NCBI RefSeq assembly: GCF_029338375.1
Contig: NZ_CP119804.1
Coordinates: 2,810,955-2,874,954, forward strand
Direction: 5' to 3'
Source of the DNA: Halorussus lipolyticus
Lineage (GTDB): Archaea > Halobacteriota > Halobacteria > Halobacteriales > Haladaptataceae
DNA: 64,000 nucleotides
Made by a program: the position numbers and the translations under genes
Notes under the pieces: model-generated
What the model saw: only the letters and a program-made list of their open reading frames with translations
The model's database searches: none
Told to the model about the DNA's origin: nothing
Shown: piece after piece, positions 8,595 to 17,531 of the stretch
Numbering within the stretch: position 1 is the stretch's first letter
How the letters are laid out: each line of letters opens with the position of its first letter

Positions 8595-9692
8595 ATGGAC
8601 CAGCGAATCTACGACCACGCAGAGGTCTTAGTCGATTGGAGCGCCCGCGTCGAGGAGGGCGACAACGTCGTCGTCCGAGTGGACGAAGGTGCCCACGACC
8701 TCGCGGTCGCGGTGGCCGAGAAACTCGGCGAGCGAGGTGCTAACTACCTGACGACCTACGTCTCCGACGAGGTGCAGTCGGCGTTCGTCCGGAGTCACGA
8801 CGGCGACTTCGACCAAGACCCCGACTTCGAAACCGAGATGCTCGAACGGGCCGACTCGGTGCTGTCGCTCCGGGCGAAGCGCAACACGGCCGCCAAGGCC
8901 GCCATTCCGGGCGAGAAGCGGTCTGCCTACCGAAAGTCCCGGTCGGGTATCCGAGAGGTTCGGATGGACAGCGATTGGGTCTCGACCATCCACCCGACTC
9001 GCGCGCTGGCCCAGCAGGCCGGGATGGACTACCGGGAGTATCAGGACTTCGTGTACGATGCCGTCCTCCGCGACTGGGAGGCACTCGCCGACCAGATGGC
9101 GAACATGAAGGACCTGCTGGACGAGGGGAGCGAGGTCCGCATCGTCAAGGAGGACACGGACCTCACGATGTCCATCGAAGGCAGAACCGCGGTCAACAGC
9201 GCGGCGTCGGTGGCCTACGACTCGCACAACCTGCCCAGCGGCGAGGTGTTCACCGCCCCGGAGAACCCCGAGGGCGAGGTCTACTTCGACGTGCCGATGA
9301 CCCACAACGGCGAGCGCATTCAGGGCGTCCACCTCACCTTCGAGGAGGGCGCGGTCGTAGACTGGTCGGCCGAGACGGGCGAGCAGGCGCTGACCGACAT
9401 CCTCGAAACCGACGAGGGCGCGAAGCGACTGGGCGAACTCGGAATTGGGATGAACCGCGGCATCAATCGCTTCACCGACAGCATCCTGTTCGACGAGAAG
9501 ATGGGCGACACCATCCACCTCGCGGTCGGTCGGGCCTATTCCTCTTGCCTGCCGGAGGGCGAGGAGGGCAACGAGAGCGCGGTCCACGTGGACATGATTA
9601 CCGACATGAGCGACGACTCCCGGATGGAAATCGACGGCGAAGTTGTTCAGCGCAACGGCACCTTCCGATGGGAAGACGGGTTTGAGGAGTAA
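8595..9692 (+). CDS. M29 family metallo-aminopeptidase
   Basis: Removes N-terminal residues from peptides in the cytosol; 365 residues, typical for the AmpS/PepS (thermophilic aminopeptidase) family. Metal ligands can be placed in the conserved segments NLPSGEVFTAP (Glu), LGELGIGMN (Glu), GDTIHLAVGRAYSS (His) and AVHVDMITDMS (His and Asp). The N-terminal domain begins MDQRIYDHAEVLVDWS as in other family members, so ATG at 8595 is accepted. A TATA-like ctctttttattc lies near 8490. The last 11 codons plus stop (GTFRWEDGFEE) are repeated twice further downstream, which suggests a local duplication event at the gene end. Confidence 0.88.
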   Translation: MDQRIYDHAEVLVDWSARVEEGDNVVVRVDEGAHDLAVAVAEKLGERGANYLTTYVSDEVQSAFVRSHDGDFDQDPDFETEMLERADSVLSLRAKRNTAAKAAIPGEKRSAYRKSRSGIREVRMDSDWVSTIHPTRALAQQAGMDYREYQDFVYDAVLRDWEALADQMANMKDLLDEGSEVRIVKEDTDLTMSIEGRTAVNSAASVAYDSHNLPSGEVFTAPENPEGEVYFDVPMTHNGERIQGVHLTFEEGAVVDWSAETGEQALTDILETDEGAKRLGELGIGMNRGINRFTDSILFDEKMGDTIHLAVGRAYSSCLPEGEEGNESAVHVDMITDMSDDSRMEIDGEVVQRNGTFRWEDGFEE

Positions 9693-9960
9693 TCGCGGTT
9701 TTTCATCGACGTTTTTGCGAGGAGTGGTCGCCGGAGGCGGCCCGACGAGGAAAAAGGTCGAACTGGCACCTTCCGGTGGGAAGACGGGTTTGAGGAGTAA
9801 TCGCGGTTTTTCATCGGCGTTTTTGCGAGGAGCGAGGGACGGAGTCCCTCGTACCGTGCGAACGGCGAAGCCGTGAGCAGAGAGCGGTCGCCGGAGGCGG
9901 CCCGACGAGGAAAAAGGTCGAACTGGCACCTTCCGGTGGGAAGACGGGTTCGAGGCGTAG
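9657..9960 (+). repeat. Triplicated 3' end of the aminopeptidase gene
   Basis: The block beginning ggcaccttccg and running through the stop codon occurs at 9657, again at 9765 (offset 108) and a third time at 9925 (offset 160 from the second). Copies 1 and 2 share about 68 bp, including tcgcggtttttcatcg after the stop. Copies 2 and 3 also share 39 bp before the block, giving about 65 identical bp (9726-9790 and 9886-9950). In copy 2 the translated tail GTFRWEDGFEE plus stop is preserved exactly; copy 3 diverges at its end. The hairpin gaggga-cggag-tccctc lies between copies 2 and 3. Confidence 0.85.
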
Positions 9961-10265
9961 CGAGCGATTTCGCCTGAAGTAGTTTTTATAAAAATAGTTA
10001 CCCTTTCTGCCGGTTCCCGACGTTCTTTACACGCACGCCCCGACGGAGCGAACGGTCCCGGCAGAAGCCCAACGAGGCACACGCTCCCCGAAGCGGTAGA
10101 CCCAATCGCCACCAAACCACACGGAACGACGCGACGACTCCCCCTGCCGTCGGGTCCGGTGGCGGTGGGTCGGCCCCGGTCCACGGAACCGGGACGCCAC
10201 GGACGATTCTCCTCCCTTTCCCCTTCCCCTGTCGGTCGTTCGGAAGTGAACCCAGAGCTTCGAGA
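9961..10265. other. Intergenic region
   Basis: It contains a short AT-rich stretch (agtagtttttataaaaatag, about 9979-9998) that could end the aminopeptidase transcript or act as a promoter. GC-rich sequence without a credible gene follows. The minus-strand frame across 10027-10265 is arginine/proline-rich and out of phase with the metalloprotease gene. Confidence 0.5.
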
Positions 10266-11288
10266 CTACTCGTCGGTCCACCACTCGCTTCTGCGCTCGT
10301 CGTAACTCGCGTTCCGGAAGGGGTCGGGCCACTCGGCGTCGTCCTCGAAGCCGAACCCGTAGCCGAGCCAGTAGCCGACGTGCCAGCCGACTGCCTCGGT
10401 GTCGAGGCCGCTGACGGTCACTCGGAGGTGGTCGTAGCGTTCGAGCGCGCCGTCGCCGTCGGGGTCGGTGCCGCGGACTCGGCCGCACGAACCGCTGTCG
10501 CCGGTCCGGCAGGGTAACTGGTCGCCTAACTCCACGACCACTTCGGCCTCGGTTCTGTTGTCTACGAACTCGAAGGAGACGTTCGCCGGGACAGTTCCGT
10601 CTGCTCCTCGGGCGTAGTAGTCGAGGGCGTGGCGGACCTGCTCGCGGACCGTGCCGGGGTTGGTGGCGTTCTCGTCAGCGAGGTAGACACTGAAGTTGGC
10701 GTCGTTCCACGGCAGTCTGCGCTCGGTGGCGTTGGGCCGGGGCAGGGTCCGCAACTGCGAGGAGGGAGCCATCACCGACTGCGGGTCGGCGGTGTGGTTC
10801 AGCCCGAGGGTGTGGCCGAGTTCGTGCTTGAGGATGAGCAGGGTCGAGTCGTTGGAATACGACCCGACGACTTCGATGGTCACCGGTCGGGAGACTCCGC
10901 CGCCGTAATTGACGTAGGGCGCGCATCCGGCCGGGTCGGAGACGTTGGCGCAGGACTCGATGCTGTCCACGAATTCGACGATGATGTCGGGATTGGATGC
11001 GTTGGGTCTCAGTTCGTAGTCGATGGCAAATCCGGCCCAGCGCGTGCTGTTGTTCGCCCAGAAATCCAGCGCGTCGGCCACCAGCGGCCGGAAGTTCCGC
11101 GAGGAGTTCGCGGTGTTGTTGATAGCGACCGTTAACTCGTCGTCACCCCACGGGTTCGGACGGTCCGGCGTCTCGTCGGCAGTTAGCGCCCGCTCGCCTC
11201 CGGTGCGGTCGTCCGTCGCGGAACTCGGGGCCTCGGTGGCGCAACCCGCGAGGACGAGGAGGCCCGCGACGAACAGTGTTCGCCACAT
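10266..11288 (-). CDS. Secreted lipoprotein zinc metalloprotease (matrixin-like)
   Basis: 340 residues. The N terminus MWRTLFVAGLLVLAGC is a Sec-type signal with lipobox LAGC, so the protein is probably lipid-anchored outside the cell. The active site KHELGHTLGLNH fits HExxHxxGxxH, the metzincin/M10 zinc signature. It is followed by SVMAPSS, in the position of the Met-turn. The segment before it (PVTIEVVGSYSNDSTLLILKHE) is typical of matrixin-like domains. The C-terminal 150 residues have no recognised domain. Many Asn-x-Ser/Thr sequons suit an extracellular glycoprotein. Substrate unknown. Confidence 0.8.
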   Translation of the reverse strand: MWRTLFVAGLLVLAGCATEAPSSATDDRTGGERALTADETPDRPNPWGDDELTVAINNTANSSRNFRPLVADALDFWANNSTRWAGFAIDYELRPNASNPDIIVEFVDSIESCANVSDPAGCAPYVNYGGGVSRPVTIEVVGSYSNDSTLLILKHELGHTLGLNHTADPQSVMAPSSQLRTLPRPNATERRLPWNDANFSVYLADENATNPGTVREQVRHALDYYARGADGTVPANVSFEFVDNRTEAEVVVELGDQLPCRTGDSGSCGRVRGTDPDGDGALERYDHLRVTVSGLDTEAVGWHVGYWLGYGFGFEDDAEWPDPFRNASYDERRSEWWTDE

Positions 11289-11431
11289 CGAAACCTACGA
11301 CAACGCTACCACGTATCAAACTTGGCGTGCGTTTCACGCCGGGCGGAATCCGCAGTAGGGGGCTAAGGTTCTCGGCCGGTTGCTAAGGGTCCCCGACCGG
11401 TGGCGAAAGACGGGCTTAACTGGGTCGGTGA

Positions 11432-11587
11432 GGCCCGCGGCGACGCTTTCGACCGACTGCACATCCCGGCGAGTACGACGGCCGGGTCGCCAGTCTGCTC
11501 GATACCGGCGTCCTCGTGGAAATCGAAATCGAGGCCGAGAGTCCCGACGACGAGAGGGAGACCGAGGTTATCACGGGCAAGAAGTGA
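11432..11587 (+). pseudogene. Possible gene remnant (C-terminal coding fragment)
   Basis: The frame from about 11455 to the TGA at 11585-11587 reads as a normal acidic haloarchaeal C terminus (HPGEYDGRVASLLDTGVL, then an acidic Glu/Asp segment ending ITGKK). There is no start codon in this frame: stops occur at 11417-11419 and 11429-11431 just upstream. It may be a 5'-truncated or frameshifted gene, with the missing part in the adjacent plus-strand frame near 11400. Family unknown. Confidence 0.3.
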
Positions 11588-12050
11588 CCTCTTATTTCTT
11601 TTAAACATAAAATTGGTTCTTTAAGAATCTATTTTATTTCCTACTCGTAGCGACTTGCCCGACCAACTGCCAGCAAACGCTCGGCCGACCGATTGCTGTC
11701 CTCGGCGGACTGAAAGGGCGAGCGGGGTTCGCGGGCCGACGGCCCGTGGTCGTCTCAGCGACCTCTATCTGCGCCGGGCAGTGTCTCGCCGAACGGAGTG
11801 AGGTCGTTCGAAAGGCGAAGCCTTTCGTGATCACGAAAATCTCCGATTTTCGGACGACGATGGCTCGGAAGACGCGGTTTGTCTTCCGGCGCGGAGAGGC
11901 GCAGATATGTCGCTGAACGACCGCGAACCGCGCGAGGGCTTTCGAGGATACTGCTGTCCTGCTGGTTCCTGCTTTCCTGTCGATTCCTGCGGTTCCGAAC
12001 GCGAGAACTCTCAAAACCGCAGTTCCGTTTGTCGCAAAAATAATTTCTGA
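11588..12050. other. Intergenic region with hairpin cluster
   Basis: It starts with an AT-rich segment (ttctttaagaatctatttta, about 11619-11638). Between about 11805 and 11860 there are contiguous perfect hairpins with 3-nt loops: cgaaaggc-gaa-gcctttcg and cgaaaatc-tcc-gattttcg, separated by the palindrome tcgtgatcacga. The minus-strand frame at 11634-12014 has non-halophilic, Arg/Ser-rich composition and is not accepted as a gene. Confidence 0.55.
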
Positions 12051-13415
12051 CTACGGTTTCGGGTCGAAGAACGCGGCCAACTCTGCGCCGAACTTCTCGG
12101 CCAACTCGCCGACCGCCTCGCCGACCAGCACGTCGTAGCCGTCGTCTAAGGCCGACTCGACGTGAACCCCTAGCGCCACGTCGAAGATGGCCTCGCTGGC
12201 CAAGAACTCCTCGGCGGTCTCGAACTCGCGTCGGCGCTCCACGACGTAGCGGTCGCCGTCGATGAACGGACCGTAGCAGTCCGGGTCGTCGGCGTACTTG
12301 CCGTAGAATCCTTCTGCGTGCTGGCGGACGTGGACCGGCGGCCCCTCGTGGCGCTCGACCGCGGGGCGCTCGGCCACTTCCAACTCCACGAATAGCACCG
12401 CGTCGTCGTCTGCGAACGCGGTCGCTCGGAGCGGATCGAACCCCCGCCGGCCCAACTCGTCCCGAACCCCGGCCAGCGACTTCCGGAGTTGCGGGTACAA
12501 CTGGTCTTCCACCACGTCGGGGGCCTCGAACCGGACCGCAATCGGGGTGGTCCCGCGGACCGCGATTTCGTCGCGGACCGCCTCGGGACCGAGGAGGTCG
12601 CCCGACTCGGGGAAGAATAGCTCCTCGCGGGGGTCGGCCAGCAGTTCCCGAGCGTAGTGCTGAAGGCGCGCGACGTTCTCGGCCGAACAGACCGCCGCGA
12701 CGTTGCGCTCGGGGTCGGTCGGGTCGATGACCACGAGCGGGTCGTCGAACTCGGCGGTCCCGTGGTCCTCGGGGTCGAACCGGACCGGCGGGTGCCAGTC
12801 GTCCGCAGTAGCCTCGATTACCTCCCGAAAGCCGCCGTACTCCAGCACGAGGAGTTCGGTCAGATACCCCGAGAATCCCCGCGTCCGGAGGTCGCTCCCG
12901 TAAGCCCCGATGCCCTTGAGGAACTGCTTGAGCAGGCGGACCTCGCCCGCGAGGTCGGCGTCGATGCGCGCGTCGAGGTACTGGTTGTGGAAGGGCGTCC
13001 TATCGACCGCGGACTGAATCTCGGTCGCCGAGTCGAGGCGGTAACAGGGCACGAGGTCCACGTCGAAGCCGTCGTACTCGCCGGTGACGTAGGGATGCTC
13101 GGCGAACTCCTCGCGGCCCTCGGGCAGGACCGCGTGGCCGACTTCCAACCCGTAGGACTCCAACTCCTCGCGCGCCACGTCGGCGGGGAACCGCACGAAC
13201 AGGTCGATGTCCCGGTCGCCGCTAATCCACGTCCCGCGGGCGGTACTCCCCACCTGAATCACGTCACCCGAGACTGGCAGGTCCGCGATGGCGTCGTCTG
13301 CTCGCTCGGTCAGGTCTGCGACTGCCTCGGTCATCCGGCCGCGTTCGGCCTCGTCCGGGTCGATTCGCTCGCCCACCTCAGCGACTACCTCCTCGAAATC
13401 GTCCTCGCCGGTCAT
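12051..13415 (-). CDS. cca: CCA tRNA nucleotidyltransferase, archaeal class I
   Basis: Adds or repairs the 3'-CCA end of tRNAs without a nucleic acid template. The 454 residues start with a nucleotidyltransferase head: GSTARGTWISGDRDIDLFVRF contains the GS-x8-11-DxD catalytic signature (DRDIDLF), and the third carboxylate lies in FDVDLVPCY. The following helical part (LLKQFLKGIGAYGSDLRTRGFSGYL) is the archaeal class I neck. The C-terminal body domain contains GPPVHVRQHAEGFYGKY. It lies next to two tRNA genes, neither of which encodes CCA, which agrees with a need for this enzyme. The start at 13415 (MTGEDDFEEVVAEV) fits family length. Confidence 0.94.
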   Translation of the reverse strand: MTGEDDFEEVVAEVGERIDPDEAERGRMTEAVADLTERADDAIADLPVSGDVIQVGSTARGTWISGDRDIDLFVRFPADVAREELESYGLEVGHAVLPEGREEFAEHPYVTGEYDGFDVDLVPCYRLDSATEIQSAVDRTPFHNQYLDARIDADLAGEVRLLKQFLKGIGAYGSDLRTRGFSGYLTELLVLEYGGFREVIEATADDWHPPVRFDPEDHGTAEFDDPLVVIDPTDPERNVAAVCSAENVARLQHYARELLADPREELFFPESGDLLGPEAVRDEIAVRGTTPIAVRFEAPDVVEDQLYPQLRKSLAGVRDELGRRGFDPLRATAFADDDAVLFVELEVAERPAVERHEGPPVHVRQHAEGFYGKYADDPDCYGPFIDGDRYVVERRREFETAEEFLASEAIFDVALGVHVESALDDGYDVLVGEAVGELAEKFGAELAAFFDPKP

Positions 13416-13539
13416 TACCGGTGGATTCGCTACCCCCCGCCGAAAACGTGTCGTCTTGGTGCGTTAACTAATGCCTTCCCTCGGGCGAAAGCGAAAGCCC
13501 TATTTAATGACTCGCGCATAAGCAGAAATGTAGCAGGAA

Positions 13540-13591
<52 letters not shown>

Positions 13592-13612
<21 letters not shown>

Positions 13613-13780
13613 CTACTTTCTCGCGGACATCGAGCGAGGAGTTTTATCTCCGAGCAACTGCTGTCCGCGAGTAATCGCGTTTCATCGACAGGCTCGAGCA
13701 GACGAGTTGCACGCCCGGACCGGCGCGAAGCGCCGCACGCCCGGAACATCTCGGCGAGTTCGAGCCCCGGCGACGGCGCT
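13592..13780 (+). repeat. Degenerate direct duplication of the tRNA-Asn 3' end
   Basis: gttcgagccctggcgacggc followed by gct (13592-13614) recurs at 13758-13780 with one mismatch over 23 bp. Looser similarity continues on both sides of the following tctcgc block. The spacing is 166 bp. Such a repeat can be an att site left by an element that used the tRNA gene, or a local tandem duplication that has decayed. Confidence 0.7.
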
Positions 13781-13922
13781 GTTCTCTCGCTCACAACTTC
13801 GAGCAGTCTCATCTCGACAGATAGCCTCCTCGCTAATTGCGTTCTTCGTCCGGGGCAAATTCCTCTGCCGTATCACCTGAAGCGATAGGCTAAAAGGGTG
13901 CCACGGGATACGTAGATGTGTC

Positions 13923-13997
13923 GGGCCCTTAGCTCAGTCTGGTTAGAGCGCTCGGCTCATAACCGAGTGGTCGATGGTTCGAATCCGTCAGGGCCCA
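13923..13997 (+). tRNA. tRNA with CAU anticodon (elongator Met or Ile2)
   Basis: 75-nt cloverleaf: acceptor GGGCCCT pairs with AGGGCCC (13990-13996), discriminator A at 13997. The anticodon stem CTCGG/CCGAG closes the loop CTCATAA with anticodon CAT. The T loop is TTCGAAT. CCA is not encoded. It is not an initiator tRNA by its acceptor stem. The overall sequence resembles CAU-anticodon isoleucine tRNAs (agmatidine-modified in archaea) at least as much as elongator tRNA-Met, and the two cannot be told apart safely by eye. A gctaaaaggg TATA-like box lies about 35 nt upstream. Confidence 0.9.
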
Positions 13998-14097
13998 TCC
14001 CCCGGTGATTCTACGCTCCGACACCCGCCCCGATTTTCAGAACCTGAGAATTGGATTCCCCTTTGATGACGTTCTCTCGCGTAGTATCGGATGAATC

Positions 14098-14337
14098 ATG
14101 ACCACCAAATTCACCGAGCGATTCGACCCGCTTCGCGTCGCCATCGGCTTGTTCGTCGTCCTCGGCGTCGTGTTGACTGCCGTCGCCGGATACGCCGTGC
14201 TTGCTCCTACTGGCCTCACCATCTCGGCCGACCTCGCGGTGTCGGTGCTATCTGGGGTCTCGCTGGCGGCGTTCGCAGTCGTGCTGACGATGTGGCTCCG
14301 CAACCAGATGGGTCGGCGGCCGCGGCGGAGCGTCTGA
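14098..14337 (+). CDS. Small two-helix membrane protein, unknown function
   Basis: 79 residues. Two hydrophobic helices (VAIGLFVVLGVVLTAVAGYA and VLSGVSLAAFAVVLTMWL) are followed by a short basic tail, MGRRPRRSV. It is flanked by a tRNA gene and the oxidase operon's last gene, which is convergent. Codon usage is halophilic. No family recognised. Confidence 0.6.
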   Translation: MTTKFTERFDPLRVAIGLFVVLGVVLTAVAGYAVLAPTGLTISADLAVSVLSGVSLAAFAVVLTMWLRNQMGRRPRRSV

Positions 14338-14409
14338 GACTGTTTCTTCGCGGCGAGTTCCTGCCGGTTGTCATTCTCTCGGGACGAAAATCGAAATCCG
14401 AAACCGAGG

Positions 14410-15072
14410 CTATCGCTTCAACCCGACCCATAGCCCGCCGACCGCGAGGAGAAACACGGCGGTCGAAAGGTCGTAGGACCGAGCCAACATCGCCGAGACG
14501 GCCACCGAGGACCCCCCGATACCCGCCAGAAGCGTGCCGAGGACCGACCCGGTGCAACTCACGCAGGTCACGAGGCCCAGCGCGCTCCCCAGTACTCCTC
14601 GACTCGCTCGGGCCAGTGCCCCGTAGGCCAGCGTCGCCAGTCCGGCGTAGCCGACCAGTTTGAAGGGGACGAGCGTGAGGTGAACTGCCCCGCCCGAGAC
14701 GACCACCAGCGGTCCCCATCCGGGCATCGCCCCGAGGAGCGAAACCGACCCGAGGCCCGACCCGTGGCCCGCCGAGGCCAGTCCGCCCGCGGCGCAGAGA
14801 AGGACGAAGTAGCCGACCCCGGTGGCGAGCGCCGCGTAGGTCCGGCGGTCGGTGGGTCGCGGAATCTCGGCGTAGGTCACCGCCAGAACCGCGGCGTTGG
14901 TCCAAATCGCTGGATAGGCGAGGTACCGGAGCGACAGGACCTCGGTCTCGGACACCGCGAGATACCCGCCCAGAACCGCCGCCTCGGCGACCGTGAGCGC
15001 GACGAGGAGGCGGGCGGCCCGCGCCGGGGTCCGGAGCGCCCGGTCGGGATTCGAGGCGGTGTCGGTGGCCAT
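14410..15072 (-). CDS. Polytopic membrane protein of the ba3 oxidase operon
   Basis: 220 residues with about six hydrophobic helices. It is the last gene of the minus-strand oxidase operon: its ATG overlaps the stop codon of the small subunit gene (TGATG). The C-terminal part contains LGLVTCVSCTGSVLGTLL, a Cys-x2-Cys pair at a membrane boundary that could bind copper or form a disulfide. Similar genes are known to me next to haloarchaeal ba3 oxidases, but no function has been established that I can name. A role in oxidase assembly or copper/heme delivery is inferred from context only. Confidence 0.65.
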   Translation of the reverse strand: MATDTASNPDRALRTPARAARLLVALTVAEAAVLGGYLAVSETEVLSLRYLAYPAIWTNAAVLAVTYAEIPRPTDRRTYAALATGVGYFVLLCAAGGLASAGHGSGLGSVSLLGAMPGWGPLVVVSGGAVHLTLVPFKLVGYAGLATLAYGALARASRGVLGSALGLVTCVSCTGSVLGTLLAGIGGSSVAVSAMLARSYDLSTAVFLLAVGGLWVGLKR

Positions 15073-15269
15073 CAGTGCTTGGTTGCCGACTTCGGTTCTG
15101 CGCCGACCATGTACGCCACGGCGATGAGTAGCAGGAAGACGGCCTCGAAGGCGACGACCGCCACCAGCGGTAGGTCGATGCCGAAGAAGCCGAACAGCAC
15201 CCGAAGCTCGATTGCGACCGGGATGCTGAACGCCACCAGCACGAGGAGTTGGGCGCGCGAGAGCGTCAT
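15072..15269 (-). CDS. ba3 oxidase small membrane subunit (CbaC-like)
   Basis: 65 residues. The protein begins MTLSRAQLLVLVAFSIPVAI and has two hydrophobic helices and a charged end (GAEPKSATKH). Its ATG overlaps the stop of the subunit I gene by 4 nt (ATGA), and its own stop overlaps the next start, so it is translationally coupled in the operon. The longer frame extending upstream on this strand is a shadow of subunit I. Position and size match the small accessory subunit of haloarchaeal ba3 operons. Confidence 0.7.
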   Translation of the reverse strand: MTLSRAQLLVLVAFSIPVAIELRVLFGFFGIDLPLVAVVAFEAVFLLLIAVAYMVGAEPKSATKH

Positions 15270-16993
15270 GCCACCACCTCCCTGAGAAGGTCGCCCAGCG
15301 CCTCGACGTTCGCCGACACCCAGACCGGGACGCCCGGCACGTTTCCGAACCACCCGGCGTCGCCGACGATGCTGGCCAGCGGGAGCGTGTAGGCCAGAAT
15401 CACCAGCACGACCGCGATGGCGGTCCACAGTCGGAGGTCGTCGAGGACCCGCGGACTCCCGCTGGCACCCGAGAGGGGAGCGGGCAGACTGTCGTCCACC
15501 GGGTTCTCGATGGGGTCCTCGATGGCCGACAGCAGGATGTTGAAGACGAACAGCACGACCGACAGGAACAACAGCGTCCCGCCGAGCGCGATTTGGGCCT
15601 GTAGTTCGCCGACAGTCCCGATGACCGCGTTGAAGTCGAAGCTCTGGTACTGGGGTTCGGCGGTCCGGCGCGGGATGCCGACCAGTCCGGCCCGGTGCAT
15701 CGCGTTCGACATGAACACCATGCCGACGAACCACATGACGACCTGCAGGAGACCGATTGGCCGACTGTAGAGGCGCTTGCCCGTGAGTTGGGGGACGAGC
15801 CAGTAGGACCCGGCCATCATCGTGAGCGCCACCGCGGTACCCACGGTCAGGTGGAAGTGGCCCGGCACCCACAGCGTGTTGTGGATGAGGTAGTTGATGT
15901 TCATCCCGGCGTTAATCATGCCGGAGAAGCCGCCAGCCGCGAACATCGCCCCGGCGAGCGCCATCCCAGTGAAAGCCGGGTCGCGCCACGGGAGCGCGCC
16001 GAGCCACTTGATGTACCCCTTGCCGCCGCGCTGGCGGGCACCGTGTTCGACCGACGCGACCACGGTGAACGCGGTCAGCAGACTCGGCAGGAGGAGGAAC
16101 ATGGTGTTGGTCATGGCGATGAACTTGAAGCCCTCCGCGATGCCGGGGTCCAGATACTGGTGGTGGATGCCGACCGGCGTCGAGAGGAGCAGGAACAGCA
16201 CGAACACGACCCGAGCGAGGGGGTCGCTGAATAGCCGACCGCCCGCCAACTTCGGCAGGACGGTGTACCACATCAGGTAGGCCGGCATCAGCCAGAAGTA
16301 CACCACGGGGTGGCCGAAGTACCAGAACAGCGTCCGAGTCAGCAGGGGGTTGACCGTCTCCACGAGACCGAACGACCACGGGATGAGGAAGACGACGACC
16401 GACACCGCCACGCCGAGCGTCGAGAGGTACCACATCAGCATGGTCGTCAGCACCATGAACGTCTGGAGCGGGATGCGCTCGTCGGGGTTGTCACCGCGCC
16501 AGTCGCGGTACGCGAGGAACCAGTCGGCCCCCGCCAGCCACGTCCCGACGATGAACATCGCCAGTCCGATGTAGAACAGGGGATGGGCTTGCAGGGGAGC
16601 GTAGAACGTGTACAGCACGTCGGCGCTCATGTCGATGCTCGGAATCAGGCCTGCGAGGATTGCGACTGCCGCGAAGACGGCACCGGTCGTGGTCAGTCCG
16701 AACCACGCCCACGTCAGCCTGATGTCCGGCATCGGGCGTTCGAGGCTCTGGACGACTGCCCACGTGAACAACCCGACGAGGAAGAAGATGGTGAACACCA
16801 GCGCCAGCAGGACGCCGTGGCCCGTCAGCACGGTGTAGTAGTCCACCGAACTGATGAACCGGAAGTAGTCCGTCCGGTGAAGCGCCTGCACCAGTCCGAA
16901 GAACGCGCCGATGGCCAGCGCGGTGAACGAGACGGTCAGGCAGGCCTTCACGACCGCGGCCTCGTCGGGGTACCGGTCTACGAACGTCGCCAT
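15266..16993 (-). CDS. cbaA: ba3-type cytochrome oxidase subunit I
   Basis: Heme-copper oxygen reductase catalytic subunit in the cytoplasmic membrane; reduces O2 to water and pumps protons. About 13 transmembrane helices in roughly 575 residues. The low-spin heme ligand is in VLTGHGVLLA, the CuB ligands are in WYFGHPVVYFWLMPAYL (His, then the cross-linked Tyr position) and VGIHHQYLDP, and the heme ligand pair is in WVPGHFHLTVG. The HPVVYFW/HHQYLDP style and absence of a typical D-channel are B-type (ba3) features. ATG at 16993 comes 1 nt after the subunit II stop (TGAGATG); an upstream GTG at 17002 is possible but would overlap. Downstream it overlaps the small subunit by 4 nt. Confidence 0.93.
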   Translation of the reverse strand: MATFVDRYPDEAAVVKACLTVSFTALAIGAFFGLVQALHRTDYFRFISSVDYYTVLTGHGVLLALVFTIFFLVGLFTWAVVQSLERPMPDIRLTWAWFGLTTTGAVFAAVAILAGLIPSIDMSADVLYTFYAPLQAHPLFYIGLAMFIVGTWLAGADWFLAYRDWRGDNPDERIPLQTFMVLTTMLMWYLSTLGVAVSVVVFLIPWSFGLVETVNPLLTRTLFWYFGHPVVYFWLMPAYLMWYTVLPKLAGGRLFSDPLARVVFVLFLLLSTPVGIHHQYLDPGIAEGFKFIAMTNTMFLLLPSLLTAFTVVASVEHGARQRGGKGYIKWLGALPWRDPAFTGMALAGAMFAAGGFSGMINAGMNINYLIHNTLWVPGHFHLTVGTAVALTMMAGSYWLVPQLTGKRLYSRPIGLLQVVMWFVGMVFMSNAMHRAGLVGIPRRTAEPQYQSFDFNAVIGTVGELQAQIALGGTLLFLSVVLFVFNILLSAIEDPIENPVDDSLPAPLSGASGSPRVLDDLRLWTAIAVVLVILAYTLPLASIVGDAGWFGNVPGVPVWVSANVEALGDLLREVVA

Positions 16994-16994
16994 C

Positions 16995-17516
16995 TCAGGC
17001 ACCCCCCGCCGTGGCGCTGGCGTTGAACTCGTCTTCCGGGACGACCTTCATCGTGCCCTCCATCGCGTGGTGGGCCGACCCGCAGTACTCGTTACAGAGG
17101 AGACCGTACTCCTTCGGTCCCTCGACTTCGACTGTGAACGTCGAAATCTGTCCGGGGACGGCCATGGTGTTGGCGTTGGTGCCGACGACCTCGAAGCCGT
17201 GAATCACGTCGGCCGAGGTCACGTGGAAGGTCACGGTGCTGTCGGCCGGGACCCGAATCGGCTCGCCCGTACCGGGTTGGAACGCGAACTGCCGGGCGAT
17301 GACGTACACCTCGTACTCGTTCGGTCCGGACTGGTAGACGCCGGGTTCGCTAAACTGGGGGTGTTCGTCGAGGGCCTGCGGGTCCACCGTCCCGCCCTCG
17401 TCGTCTATCATCTCGACGCCGGCCCCGATTGCCCCGTAGGAGACGGTGGCGATGAAGCCGACGATGAGCAACAGCGCCGCGCCGAGCCAGAGTTTCTCGT
17501 AAGCGTGTATCTCCAT
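16995..17516 (-). CDS. cbaB: ba3-type cytochrome oxidase subunit II
   Basis: 173 residues: one N-terminal membrane helix (LWLGAALLLIVGFIATVSYGAI) and an external cupredoxin domain. The CuA site is complete: His in SADVIHGFEV, then CNEYCGSAHHAME with two Cys, the Glu between them, His and a downstream Met (EGTM). It accepts electrons, probably from a halocyanin-type blue copper protein, and passes them to subunit I. The single-helix plan is characteristic of B-type oxidases. It lies between the small subunit gene at 17532 (15-nt gap) and subunit I. Confidence 0.93.
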   Translation of the reverse strand: MEIHAYEKLWLGAALLLIVGFIATVSYGAIGAGVEMIDDEGGTVDPQALDEHPQFSEPGVYQSGPNEYEVYVIARQFAFQPGTGEPIRVPADSTVTFHVTSADVIHGFEVVGTNANTMAVPGQISTFTVEVEGPKEYGLLCNEYCGSAHHAMEGTMKVVPEDEFNASATAGGA

Positions 17517-17531
17517 CGTTGTTCACCTCGG

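Noticed and set aside
11634..12014. 126-codon minus-strand frame
   Set aside because: Covers the hairpin cluster and is Arg/Thr/Ser-rich, unlike haloarchaeal proteins.
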